In this document: positions 1-12,000 of the stretch, piece after piece
How positions within the stretch are numbered: the first letter of the stretch is position 1
Layout of the letters: each line of letters opens with the position of its first letter
DNA from: Phycisphaerales bacterium
GTDB lineage: Bacteria; Planctomycetota; Phycisphaerae; Phycisphaerales; SM1A02
Assembly: GCA_028823105.1 (NCBI GenBank)
Contig: JAPKCC010000011.1
Coordinates: forward strand, 1 to 47,335
Reading direction: 5' to 3'
Length of the DNA: 47,335 nucleotides
Notes under the pieces: model-generated
Databases searched by the model: none
Told to the model about the DNA's origin: nothing
Seen by the model: the letters and a program-made list of their open reading frames with translations, nothing else
Translations under genes and position numbers: made by a program

Positions 1-30
1 CTTCGGATCCTGCTTCGGATCCTGCTTCGG
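1..30 (-). repeat. 12-bp tandem repeat encoding D-P-K-Q at the window edge
   Basis: Two and a half copies of a 12-bp unit (plus strand cttcggatcctg) encode Asp-Pro-Lys-Gln repeats in the C-terminal tail of the giant secretin. The array runs off the left edge, so its full length and the stop codon are not visible. Confidence 0.85.
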
Positions 31-3000
31 ATCATCGATGGGTTCGAATGCCTCATTGAGTAGCCCGCCGTTGCCCTTGAGCCCACCATCGCGAATCTGT
101 TCGCGAATCAACTCGGGAAGCGGAAGCTCACCGATCATGGAGTCGGTCCAGGATTCGAGGGTGCCGTCGTCAGGTGACCTGATGACTCGCGGGGTCAGCA
201 CGATGATCAGCTCCGTCCGTCGTCGGGTCTCCGTCTCCGATCGGAAGAGGCCACCGATGAAGGGGATGTCACCGAGGAATGGGATCTTCATATCCCGTCG
301 CTCGCTGTTCTCCTCGATCAACCCGCCGATCACTACCGTCTCGCCGTCTTTGACGGTGACCGTGGTGTCTGCCGTTCGCTTGATAATGATCGGGCTGCTG
401 AACGTCTCACTGATATCCGTGGTCTGCTCGCTCAACCGGGAGATCGTCGGGCGGATGTTCATGCGAACGAACCCGTCCGGGTTGATCGTGGGTCGAACCT
501 CTAGAATGATCCCGATTTCCTGAGCCGTGACGGTAGTGGTCTGCGTGCCGGTGTCAAAAGTCGCGATTGAATCGGGGAGCCGGATCTCCTGTCCTACCTG
601 AATGCGACCGTCTTCATTGTTCGCGACGGTGATCGAAGGACTGGAAAGCAGTTGCAGACGACCCTGCGCGTGCATGGCGCTTAGTACGAGACTGAGATCC
701 GTGAAGCCCACCGAAAACGATCCCGTGAGCGGCTGATTAAAGACATCAGGCGAACCGTATCGACCGGTGGTTTTGAGGGGAATCACCCCGACCTTCTCGT
801 TGAGCGTGACGCCGAAATCAGAGTTGTCATCGAGGGTGATCTCGGCCAGCATGACCTGAATGAGAACCTGCGGAGGATCGACATCGAGTTCCTTGATGAT
901 CGATTGGACCTGTTCCATGTACCGGGGTGATGCATTCACCAGCACCGCATTGCTCTTGAGATCCCCGACGATCGTGACTTCACGTTCGAGCAGCCGGGCG
1001 GCCGAGGGCAGTTGATCGGAGTTGAGCGTCTGCACCAACTTTCGCTGATCCTCGCTGACGAACTCGCTCACCACTCGGGCCACTTCGTCAGCCTGAGCGT
1101 TGCGAAGTGTGTAGACGAGGGTCTCTCGTTCATTGGCCGTTTCGGCATCGAGTTCCATGACGACCTCACCGACGAGTTCGAGGTACTTCGGCGTGCCGGA
1201 GACGATCAGCGAGTTGGTCCGACTATCCACGGTGATCGACAACGCCTGCCGCTCGTCGGGGACCATTGTCAGGTCGGTGCCGAACATGTTGCCACCGTCC
1301 GGGGCACCAGCCCCACCGATTCCTGAGGGCTCCATCACCGCGGCGCCGGCAATATCTTCGCGAGGCTTCAACACGTAGAGATTGCCCTGCTGACGAAGTT
1401 GGAAGAGTTCGGTAAGGATCTCCGCCATCGCATCCGCATCAGCGTTCACCAACTTGAAGACCTCAATCCGCTTGGAACCCGTGGAACTGGTGTCGAGATC
1501 ACTGATCATCCGCTCGATCAATTCCATGGACTCCCGTGGCGCACTGACGATCACGGTGTTGGTACGGATGTCGGGGGTGAGCGAAATCGAATCACGAATC
1601 GCACTAGAGACTTCGACCTCCATCTTCTCGGAATCGGCGCCCGGCTCCACGCCATCGATCTGCTGGAGATACCGCATGACGGTCCCGAGCTGGCCGGAAC
1701 GACCGCGGCGACCGCCGCCGTCGAGCACACTCTCGATGAGCGCGACCGTTTCAAGGACATTTGCCGAGGCGAGCGGGAGATACTTCACTTCGACGACCGC
1801 TCCCGGGCGTTCCGAGTCGAGTCTCGAAACAAGGCTGCGGATCGCCTCGATGTCCGCCGGCGCCCCCGACACAAGGATGGCGTTGAGTCGATCGTCGGCG
1901 GTGACCCGGATGATCTCTTCGCCACGCCGCCGGTTCTCGGTACTCACATAGAGCTCGTCGACCAGATCAACCAGGTCCGACGCCCGGTTCCGGGCCACGG
2001 CGATGATCTCCACCGATTGACCCCCGATACGGTCGTTCTGCGCCTTCTTCAATAGTTCGACGAGCTCTCGAACCACGATCTGGTTCTCGCGGCTGGCGGC
2101 AATCACCAGGGCGTTGCTTCCCTCGAGCGGTTCGATCGACACGCGATCGCTCGGGGCCTCCGATTCGCCCAGACTCTGCATCCGGTCCCGCATCAGGGAC
2201 TCCAGTCGCGGCGCGATGTCACGGGCGGATCCGGTCTCCAGGGTGAGCACCTCGATCTCGACCGCGGAGTTCATGGGCGTATCCGCAAGCCTTGCCACAA
2301 GCTCGTTGATCGAACGTCGGTCCTCCGGACTCGCTGCGACCAGAAGTGAATTGGTCCGTGGATCGGTGATGACCAGTGGCTTCTGTCGACGAGCAACATC
2401 TGCGGGGAGATCCGCGTAGCGACGCTCCATGACCCGATTCACCGCGTCGGCGATTCGATCGAGACCGCCCTGCATGATCGGAACCACCTGAATGTCTGCA
2501 ACGCTTCCGATCGAGTCGACGTCGAGATCGGCGGCCAACCGCTCGATCACCTTGAACGTGTCGTTGCCGGCAGCCACCACGAGTGCGTTCGATCGATCAT
2601 CGGCCATGACCACGGCCTTCTCGAGATCCGCGGTCTCCGGTTGAACCTTGCGCATCCGTTCGAGACGAGCGTCCATGAGACGTTGCACCATTGGCCCCAC
2701 TCGGGAGGCGCTCGAATTTGCGAGCTTGATGATCCTAATTTCTCTAAATTCAACGGGGATTTCAGTGTCGAGTCGTGCCAGAAGATCCTCGAAGAGTTTG
2801 AAGCTCCGACTGCTGGTGGAGACCACGATCGAATTCGTACGCAGATCGGGGATCGCCTTGATCCGGTCTTCCTCGCGAATCAAGTCCGCTCGGAACTGCT
2901 GCTCAAAGAGTTGGCGAATCACGGTGGTGATTCGTTCGGCCGAACCGTGCACCACGGCATAAATCCGTACCGCCGCACCCGGAGCCGCGGCCTCGATGTC

Positions 3001-6000
3001 GAGCATCGCGACGAGTTCCTCGACCAGAGCGAGATTCGCCGGGCTGGCCACCACCACCAGGGCATTCAACTGAGGATCGGCCTTGACCATCAAACGCGAG
3101 AGCGGGACGAACACGTCGCTTTCGACCGCTCGAGTTCCACCCACTCGCATGGCTCGCAGGCGAGCGATCTGATTCTGCATCGGCGTCGCGCCGGGAAGAT
3201 CTGTCTGGCCTTCGATCACCGCCGCATCGATGAATTCCGCAAGGTCCGCGGCATCCGCATACTTCAGACGAATCAACTTCGGCTCAACCCAACCGGTGCC
3301 GATCTCCGAATCGAGCTTCCCCTTCATTACTTCAACGAACGCGACCGCCGATTCCTTGCCGGCCGCGATGACCGTGTTGGTCCGTTCATCCACGGTCAGT
3401 GCGACGCGTTCGGTGAGCGAGGCGCCCAATGCACCCTCCGGCATTGCGGGGATCTCGAGACCCGGGAGAACCGCGAGATTACGGCCCTGCTCGAAGAGAT
3501 CCTCGACGATCGAAACAAACCGATCCGCCGCCATGTTCTCCAGGGGGAAGATCTGAACGGTGAGTGCCTCGGTGCTGGGGAGTCGATCGAAGAGGGACAC
3601 AACTTCCACCAACGCCTTGACATTGTCGGGCGTCGAACTGATCAGGATCGAATTGCCCGCTTCATCGGCGATGACGCGAATCGGTTTGGTGAGATCCAGG
3701 GAGATGAGTTTCCCACGACGATCCACCATGTTCAGGCGTCGGATTTGCTCCTTGACGGCGGCGGCGATCGCATTGCCGTCCGGCCCGCCGGCCGGATCGA
3801 TCACCAGATCGACCAGCTTCATGACCGCAATCGCACTTGCCCGCTGCAAGGCCACGACCCGGAGTTCGGAGGTGCCGATTTCACTATCGGGTTCCGCATC
3901 GATCACCTTGAGAATCCCGAGAATCGTCTCCCGGTCTACGGGATTGGCCACCACCAGGACCGCGTTGCGGCCGCTGAGCGTGGAGATCTTGATCGGCTCC
4001 ACGACGAGCCGCGAGGTCGAATCCGCCGGCTGCGGCTTGTCGAGCCCGATCTGCTTCACCGCTCGCTCCGCCACCGCGGCAGGAATGTTCTCGAGGTCGA
4101 TCAGGAAGATCCCCTGTCCTGCCGCCGGCGCCAATCGATCTATCTCCCGGACCGTCTCCGAGACTTCCTTGAAGAAGGGAGCCGTGGAAGCGATCACCAA
4201 GGCGTTACCGATGGCATCCACTTGAATCGAGAAGGGAACTTGGGCCTGCTTGGCCTTCGCGGCGAATGCTTCGCGAACTGCCTCCGCTACCCGAGCCGCC
4301 GGGGCCGATTCGAGTCGGAGCACCCGAACCGAAAGGCCCTTCGAATCTGCTTCCTGCTGCAACGCATTTGCCAGGGCAAGAATCTGCGCGAACTCCTCGT
4401 CGTCCGCTCGGACGATCACCGCGTTCGCGGGCCGATCACCCACGATACGCAGCGTCCCTCCGCGATTCTCGCCTTCCGGCAGATAGATCGTACGAAGCGC
4501 CTCGGCGAGCGACTCTGGGTCACCGGCACCGACGGGAATGAGCCGTGGTGCCGGAAGGCGGATGAAATCAGCCACGTCGAGCTGCTGAACAATGTGCTGG
4601 ATCTTGGCCAGATTCTGGCGGTTCGCAGAAATCACCAGCGAATTAGTCTGCACCTCGGCGCTGGCGCTCACCCATTCCTCGCTCTGCATCAGCACCGGCG
4701 CGGCTGCTTCGTTTCGATCCCGGCTGGGTCGCTCGCCTTCCGGCTGACGATTCTCACTCCGACTTGAGTTCTGATTGCGCCGTGCCGCCTCGACCTGCGG
4801 ACGGAAGGCGTCGTTGATCGCCCGAGAGACGCTCCGCGCATCGGCATAGACCAGCGGAAGTACTGCGAGTTGCAGGGATGCGTCGTACTCTTCGCTGTCC
4901 AGCTGCTCGACGAGTGCAAGGATGCCCTTCCACTCCGGCTCTGCCGCGGTTACCACCAGGCTGTTCGTCGCTTCGTCGGCAATGATTCGGACGTTCTGCT
5001 TGCCCGGCGTGTCGGCTTCCATCGCGTAAGGGCCGTAGAAGTTCGCGAGCGCCTCTTTGAGTTTCGTGGCGTCGGCGAATTGCAGGGCGACGAAATCGGT
5101 GCGACGGGTTCGGGTTCCGGGTGTGTCGAGCTCCGACAGAATGGAATCGATGACTTCGAATTGGTCTGGCGTAGCGCCGACGATGAGTTGATTCTCGAAA
5201 CGGTTGTAGTCCACCGCCACATCCTGCCACTCAAATCCTCGAGCCAACAGCAAGCGTTCGATGGTGTAGGACACGTCCACGGCCGGGGCGTAGTCAAGAG
5301 TGATGATGCGATACTCGATGGGACTTCGCGCGGGTGCCTCTTCGAGCTTCGCAAGGATCGACTCAATCACTGGGAGGCTCGCCTTAGTGGCAGTGACCAC
5401 GATGGAATTCGATCGGCGGTCGGCGACGATCGTCGCCTGGACCTCAATGGGGGCGGAGCCTGGTTCCGCGCCGTCCATCTCGATCGAGATACCTGTGGTT
5501 CGACCATTCTCGTCGAGCCGCAACGTCTCTTGAAGAATACGGGTCGCTTCGGAAGCATCGGCGACGGCGAGGCTATAGGTGCGGATCACGCTCTCAGTGG
5601 TGTCGTCGGGAGCGTCCAGACGACTGATCAGCGCCGCGATCTGAGGGTAAATCTGGCTGGGCGCGTTGACCAAGATGGAGTTCGTTCGAGCGTCCGGCGT
5701 GATGACCACGCCTTCTCCACCTCGACGGGCGAACTGAGCCCCGACCAACGTCGCCATTTCGACCGCATCGCCGCGTTCGATCGGCACGATCTCGATCGAG
5801 CGGGCCCCCGAGAGATCCGGGGCGTCGATCCGTCCGACGAGATCCTTGACCATTCTCACATCGTCCGCGCTTCCGGCCACCAGCATGGCGCCAGAATTCG
5901 GGATCTCGGTCACCACCACGGTCGCCGCCTGCCCGGTTGCCCGCGCGCGACTTCTTAGAAACCGATCCACCGCGTTTGCCACGTCTTGCGCATCAGCAAA

Positions 6001-9000
6001 CTCGGTCCGTACGACCTCGATCTTCGATTCGCCGCCCGCCATCATCGTGTCAAGTTCGTTGATGATCGACTTCACGCCGGCTTGCTGAGTTTCACTTCCG
6101 ACCACGAAGAGCGTGCCAGATCGTTGGTCAGCGAAAATTTTGGTTTCCGACTCGTCAGGCTCGCCCATCCACCATCGCCGATTCTGGGAGCTTTCGACCC
6201 CGAGCGCGTCTCGAAGCACACTCTCCATGAGCTCCACGTCGGTGCCAGCCAACTGGTAGTAGCGGACGACCCGCTTTTCGTCATCCGGCGTGGGAACGTC
6301 GAGCGAGCTGATCAGATCTTCGACTAGTTCGAAGCGGTCTCCCCGGCCGCTCACGATCAACGCGTTCAATCGTTCGTCGACCTGAATCGCGATCGTCCCG
6401 AGGCTGTCGCGAGACTTGTCGCCTCGACGCGACATCCAAGAACGGATGACATTGCCGTCGCTCATGGACAGCGACTGCACGAGCGACTCGACGGTCTGCG
6501 ACGCGTCTGCGGCACGAGCATGCTTCAAGGCGTAGATCCGATACTCGTATCCCGCGGTCGAGTCCTTCTCGTCAAAGGTGGCGGCAAGCTTGCTGACTTC
6601 CTCGAACGTAGGTTCATCACACGCCACCAACAGCGTGGCTCCGCCGGTTCGCCCAGTGATCGCGACCGTCGAGGACTGAGCTCTGCGGCCTCGCCCCGAC
6701 GAGAAGAGCTGCGCTCGATCGTCGTAGAACTGTTGGATCGCGTCGGCGACTTCGCCCGCATCCGCCCGCTGAAGTTCGAGCGTCTGAACCGGGAATCGGC
6801 TCGTCGCCTCGCGATCGATTCTCCCCAGAACGTCCTTCATCTCCGAAAGGGTTGGGCCGTCCGCCCTCACCAGCAGAATTCCGGACTCGTCGTCGGGAAG
6901 GACCAGCGTGGTGGATCGCAACCGTTCATCGTTTCCGATCACCGCCTGGTCGAGGATCCGTGCTGCGGTGCTCGGCTGCGCCGAGACCAGCTCGATGACG
7001 GTGAGCGGATTCCGTTCGCTTCCGTCCTCGACGTCGAGTTGCTTGAGCAGGCTCTCGACCTCGGCAAGTTCTTCCGTGCTCGCCGTCACGATCAGTTGGT
7101 TGCTCCGAGTGTCAACCGCGAAATCAGGTTCCGCGGCTTTCGACGAACCACTTCGGCGGATGTTTCTGAACCGAGTCTGGAAGATCTGCCGGAGGGTCTT
7201 CTGGAGTTCGGCAGCACGTGCATACCGAAGCTCGAACAGCCGGAGCGTGGTCCGATCACCCTTGGGCGACTGGGTCGCGAGCTCGATGTATCGGTCGACA
7301 AACGGAATCGCCGCCTCTGGTGCCATCACCACGAGCGCATTCGCTTCTGAATCCGCCACGGCCGTCACCTGCGTCGGATCGAACTGCGCCTGGACCGTCC
7401 GGCCGTCTGCATCCAGGGTGATCGCCAGTTCGTTGAACCGTCCCTTTCCAGGCCGGAGCAATAACGCGTTGAGACCGCTGGCCGCTCGATCAGCGCTCAT
7501 GTCGGTCAACCGGTAGACCCGGACCACCACTCGCGCCGCCTCGGCGGGTCGGGCCACCGACGCGATAAGATCCGCGATGAGCGAAAAGTCGTCCTCGCGA
7601 CAGGCGATCACCAGAGAATTCGAGGTCAGATCCGGAACCACTGCGGTCCGCCGGCTGAGATCCCCGGGTTTTCCACCCGCGGGAACCAGTTGGCGAAGAG
7701 TCGCCGACACGACATTCGCAACGTTGCGGACATCCACGTTCGCGGGAAGCGGGACCGTTCTGATCACGCTTCCTTCACCGGGAAGCGAATCCTCAACCTC
7801 GGCGGCAAGCCCCTGGACCTGATCCAGCTCTCGCGGCGAACCGAGAATGATGAGCGAGTTGGTCGCCGGGTCGATCGCGATGATCACTTCGGCTTCGTCC
7901 TGGACCACAGCCGCCGGTTCCGTGTCTTGAGCCGCCACGGGAATTGCGGAGAGCGAGACCGCAAGCACTGCCGAACGCGCGAAGCCGAGTAGGCCTACCG
8001 GACCGGGGGTGGTCGCTCGGGAGATCTTGCCTCCGACCTTTTTCTGAGGCTTGGTTCGTTTCAGAAGCTCGTCGATGGGAACGATTCGCACCCGATCGTC
8101 GTCCTCGCGATCGAGCATTCGCTCGATCATCCGGGCGATATCTTCCGCCGAACCTCGGCTCGGATCAATCGGGATGGTCCGCAACTCTCGAGCCACGTTC
8201 AGCGATGCGTCGTCGATGCTGTTCACGATCGATTCGATCTCCGTGAATTGGTCGGGCGTCGCCCGGACCAGCAAGGTGTTGCTTGATGCATTGACTCGGA
8301 TCGCCGGCGGAGCTTGCCCGTCGTCGTCCTCGGCGAAGAGTTCGTCGAGCGTGGTCGCAAGTTCACGAGCGTCGGCGTTTCGGATCTCCAAGACTCGAAT
8401 CGACCGGCCCCCGTCAACCCCCGCAGGCACGTCGAGTTGCGAGACGAGTTGCTCGGCCGCGTTCAAGACGGCACTTGGCCCCGTCACCACAATCGCGTTG
8501 AGTCGGTCGTCGGCGAGCACGCGGATCGTCGCCTCTTCGGGGATCTGTCCGCGAACCTTCGCCATCATCAATTCTGCCCGCATCCATCCCGGGAGATCCT
8601 TGGGATCGACGCCCGCTTGCTCCGCGAGCATTCGTTCCACGAGCGGGGCGATCCGAGCGGCCGACGCATGCTTGAGAAAGACAGTTCGAACCTGCACGCC
8701 GCTCCCTGAAGTTTCCATGACCGTCAATTGCGTGGCCACGATTTCCTGGAGACGAGGCGATGCGGTCACCACGATCGCATCGGATCGTCCGGCGGACGCG
8801 ACCACCGGCTTCGGCTCACCTGGCCTTGACGATACGGCTGCATCGAGCGCCGCCTGCAGGGCCGACGCCATTCCTTCGGCGCCCCCTGCCGGAACTGGAT
8901 ACACCCGGACCTCGACCGTATCTCCGGCCGAGTCTTGATCAAGCTGCTTGGCAAGCGTCGTAGCGATCGACTGCAACACTGCAGGAGCAGATACCAGGAG

Positions 9001-12000
9001 CCGGTTGCCGGACACGTCCGCCGTCACACTCGGCTCGGCCATCATCACCCCCGCCCGCATGGCGTCACGAAGTGAGTCCGGCCATCGAGTGCGATCCCGG
9101 AGGATCGGGCCGATGGTCGCTGCCACTGCGGTCGCTTCCGCATTCTTCAAAGTGATCACCCCAAAGTCGATGGCGGGAAGCACCGGCACGTTCGCGTCCC
9201 ATTCCTGAAGCAGCGCGATGGCTCGATCCGCTTCCCCTTGGGTGCCCACGACCAGGATGGCACCGCTCTCCGGCTCCAGCATGAGTTCGAGGCTGGACCG
9301 TGTTCCGCCGGGGCGGGTCTGGTCGAGGACCTCTTGCGCCGTCCCCAGAAGCCGTTCCGCGTTCGCGTTTCGAGGGGTGAAGGTGGCGTATGTTCGTTCG
9401 GAGTTCGCGTCGGGCCGATCGAGTTTTTCGATGAGGCTTCCCGCGAGACTCACCGCCTGCTGGGGACCACTGACGATCAGGCTGTTGGTTCGATCATCCG
9501 CTTCGACTCGGACCTTCGGAGTGAGATCCACCATCCCACGACTCCGGCGAATCCGCTCCATGAGAATTCGAGGATCACTTCCCTGCTGGTCGTCGAGCAG
9601 GGTCTGCACGACCGGGGCGATCCGCGTGGCATCGGCGTGCGCAAGATCGAAGGTCCGAGCATCCATAGCGTCGGTCGCGGGGCGTGCGTCAAGTGGCTCG
9701 ATGAGCAGCTGGACCTCTTCGATTTCTTCCGGGATTCCAACCAGCAGCAGAGCGTTGGAACCGGCTGCGGGGACGACCTTGACCGCCATGGCATCTCCGG
9801 TTGCCGGGCTGGTCATGCTCGGGAGCGCCTGCTGCAACGCGGCCGCGACCACGGTGGCGTCCGCGAACATCAGCGGGTGCACCCGAACCGTCGGATCACC
9901 GACGACCGACGCGGAGGAATCGAGCGTTCGGATCAGCTCTTCCGCCACCGGCATCACGATGTCCGGAGCCGAGATGATGATGGTGTTGGTCTTTCGATCG
10001 GCGGTCACGGTGAGCAGCCGTTGAATCTCACGATCACTTCCCCGGGAGGACTCAACCATTCTCGCCACCAAAATCTCGCGGAGCATCGGCGCGAGGGAAT
10101 CGGCTCTGGCCTGCGTAAGCCGGAAGGTCCGAAGGCTGGTCGCCGGCACCACGGGGCCAGACTCGAGTGATTCGATCACCTTCGTAATTCTCGCGAAGAT
10201 CTCTGTCGGTCCTGAGACGAGGAGGGTGCCACTCGCGGCATCTACCGTGATGGAGATGGAAGTGGACACACCTTGCTCGCTTCCCCCGAGATGTCCGTCA
10301 TCCGCAAGCTCGCGGAGCATCTTGGCGGTGGCTTCCAACTCGAGGGTGGGTAGTTTCCAGGTTCGAATTTCGGTCTCTTCGCCGAGTTGTGTCTGGTCGA
10401 GTTGCTGGACGAGCTTCTCGAATCCCGCCATCCGCTGGATGGGGGCGTCGACGATCAATGCGTTCATCTGCGGATTTGCCCGGACCACGACTTCGCGAGG
10501 TTGCTGCAGATCAGCCCGAGGTCGGCCGCGGCTGTCTCGGGGCATCGGCGGCTCCGGATACATCTGGTCGATCGTCTTCGCCAGGTCCTCCGCCCGCGCG
10601 ACCCGCAACGGGAAGATTCGGATCTCCCGACCTTCGGCGTCAAGTCGGTCGGCATCGTTGAGATCCGACACGATGGTGCGAATCTCTTCGAGAAGATCCG
10701 GATGCGCCGCCACGATCAACGCGTTGGTCGCAGAATCAGCACTGATTCGCACGGGTTTCGCGGCCTTCTCTTCGTTCGAACGACGGTCGTAGGTCTGACC
10801 GAGGGCCAGCGCGAGATTCCCCGCGTCGGCGGTTCGGACCTGAAGGATGCGAATGGGTGGAAGGGCCTCGTCCGCGGTGTCGATGGTGTCGATGATCTGG
10901 CGGATAATCTCATGCTCGCGGGGTTCGGCCGCGATGAGGATCGCATTCACCTGCGGAAGTGCCTCGATGACCGGAGGTGGGCCTCCGAGCGTCGCGACGG
11001 CGAGTTCGTTTCCGAGCAACTCGGTCAGCATTTCGACGACCTCGGTCGAGTCGCTGTGTTGAAGCGAGAGGAGACGGATGTCCGGCGGCCTCGCCTGCGT
11101 CGATTCGAGTTGCGCGACCACCTGACTGAATCGATTCAACGACTCGTCTTCGCCGACGGCAAGAATGGTCCCGTTGACCGCATCAACTTCGACTTCCACC
11201 GCGGTGAAGTCCGGGTTGCCGGCGGTCTGTTCCTCAAAGAGCCGGGTCGCTCGGGCGGCGATCTCGGTGGCATCTCCGGCCGTGATCTCGATGACCCGCA
11301 GGGCTCGAGTGACCGGGACGGCTTCCAGATCCGCGAGGATCTCCTCGATCTTCCCGAACGTGAACTCGTCGCCAGCCACGATCAGAGTTCGACTTCGAGG
11401 TTCGAACTGAACGGTGACCTCGACCGCCTTTTCACCATTCGTGCCGGGGCGACTGAGCACGCCCTGCTGGGCGAGATTCTGGAGTGTGCTGGCGATCTGC
11501 GATCCTTCGCCGCGGACGATGTTCCAGGTTTTCAATGATGCCTGCGGAGGCAACTCGATGCGATCGAGCTGCTGCACCAGTTCCTCGAAGCTGGCCTTGC
11601 GTCCGCTCGGTGCCTCAATGATCAGCGTGTTGGTCCCACCATCGGCACTCACGAAGACCTCTCGCGGCTGACGAAGGTGCGGAAGCGGACGCCCGCGGGT
11701 ATCAAGGGGCATCGGCGGCTCGGGATAGAGCGTGCCGAGGGCCTTCGCCAGATCTATGGCCCGAGCGAGCCGCAACGGAAAGATCATGGTCTCCCGTTCC
11801 GCTTCGGTCTCGGTGCTTCGATTCAACGACTCGACAAAGTCCTTCATCTCGTCGAAGACCGCTTCGTGGGCCGTGACCACCAGGGTGTTGGTCGCTGCAT
11901 CGGCTTCAACTCGAACCGGCTGCTCTCGACGGATGTCGTTGGGCCGGGCGTCGTACCGGGAGGTAAGCAGCCTCGCGATCTGCGTGGCGTCGCTTCCCCC

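Noticed and set aside
2641-4767. A long plus-strand open frame (about 708 codons) opposite the secretin
   Set aside because: The minus strand here encodes clear N-modules throughout. The plus frame is a high-GC shadow with no recognisable domain and an odd His/Arg/Asp-rich composition.
7900-8100. A frameshift or stop separating two secretin-like genes
   Set aside because: Codon-by-codon reading shows the same frame before and after with no stop, so a single frame is reported with the internal leader as a finding.
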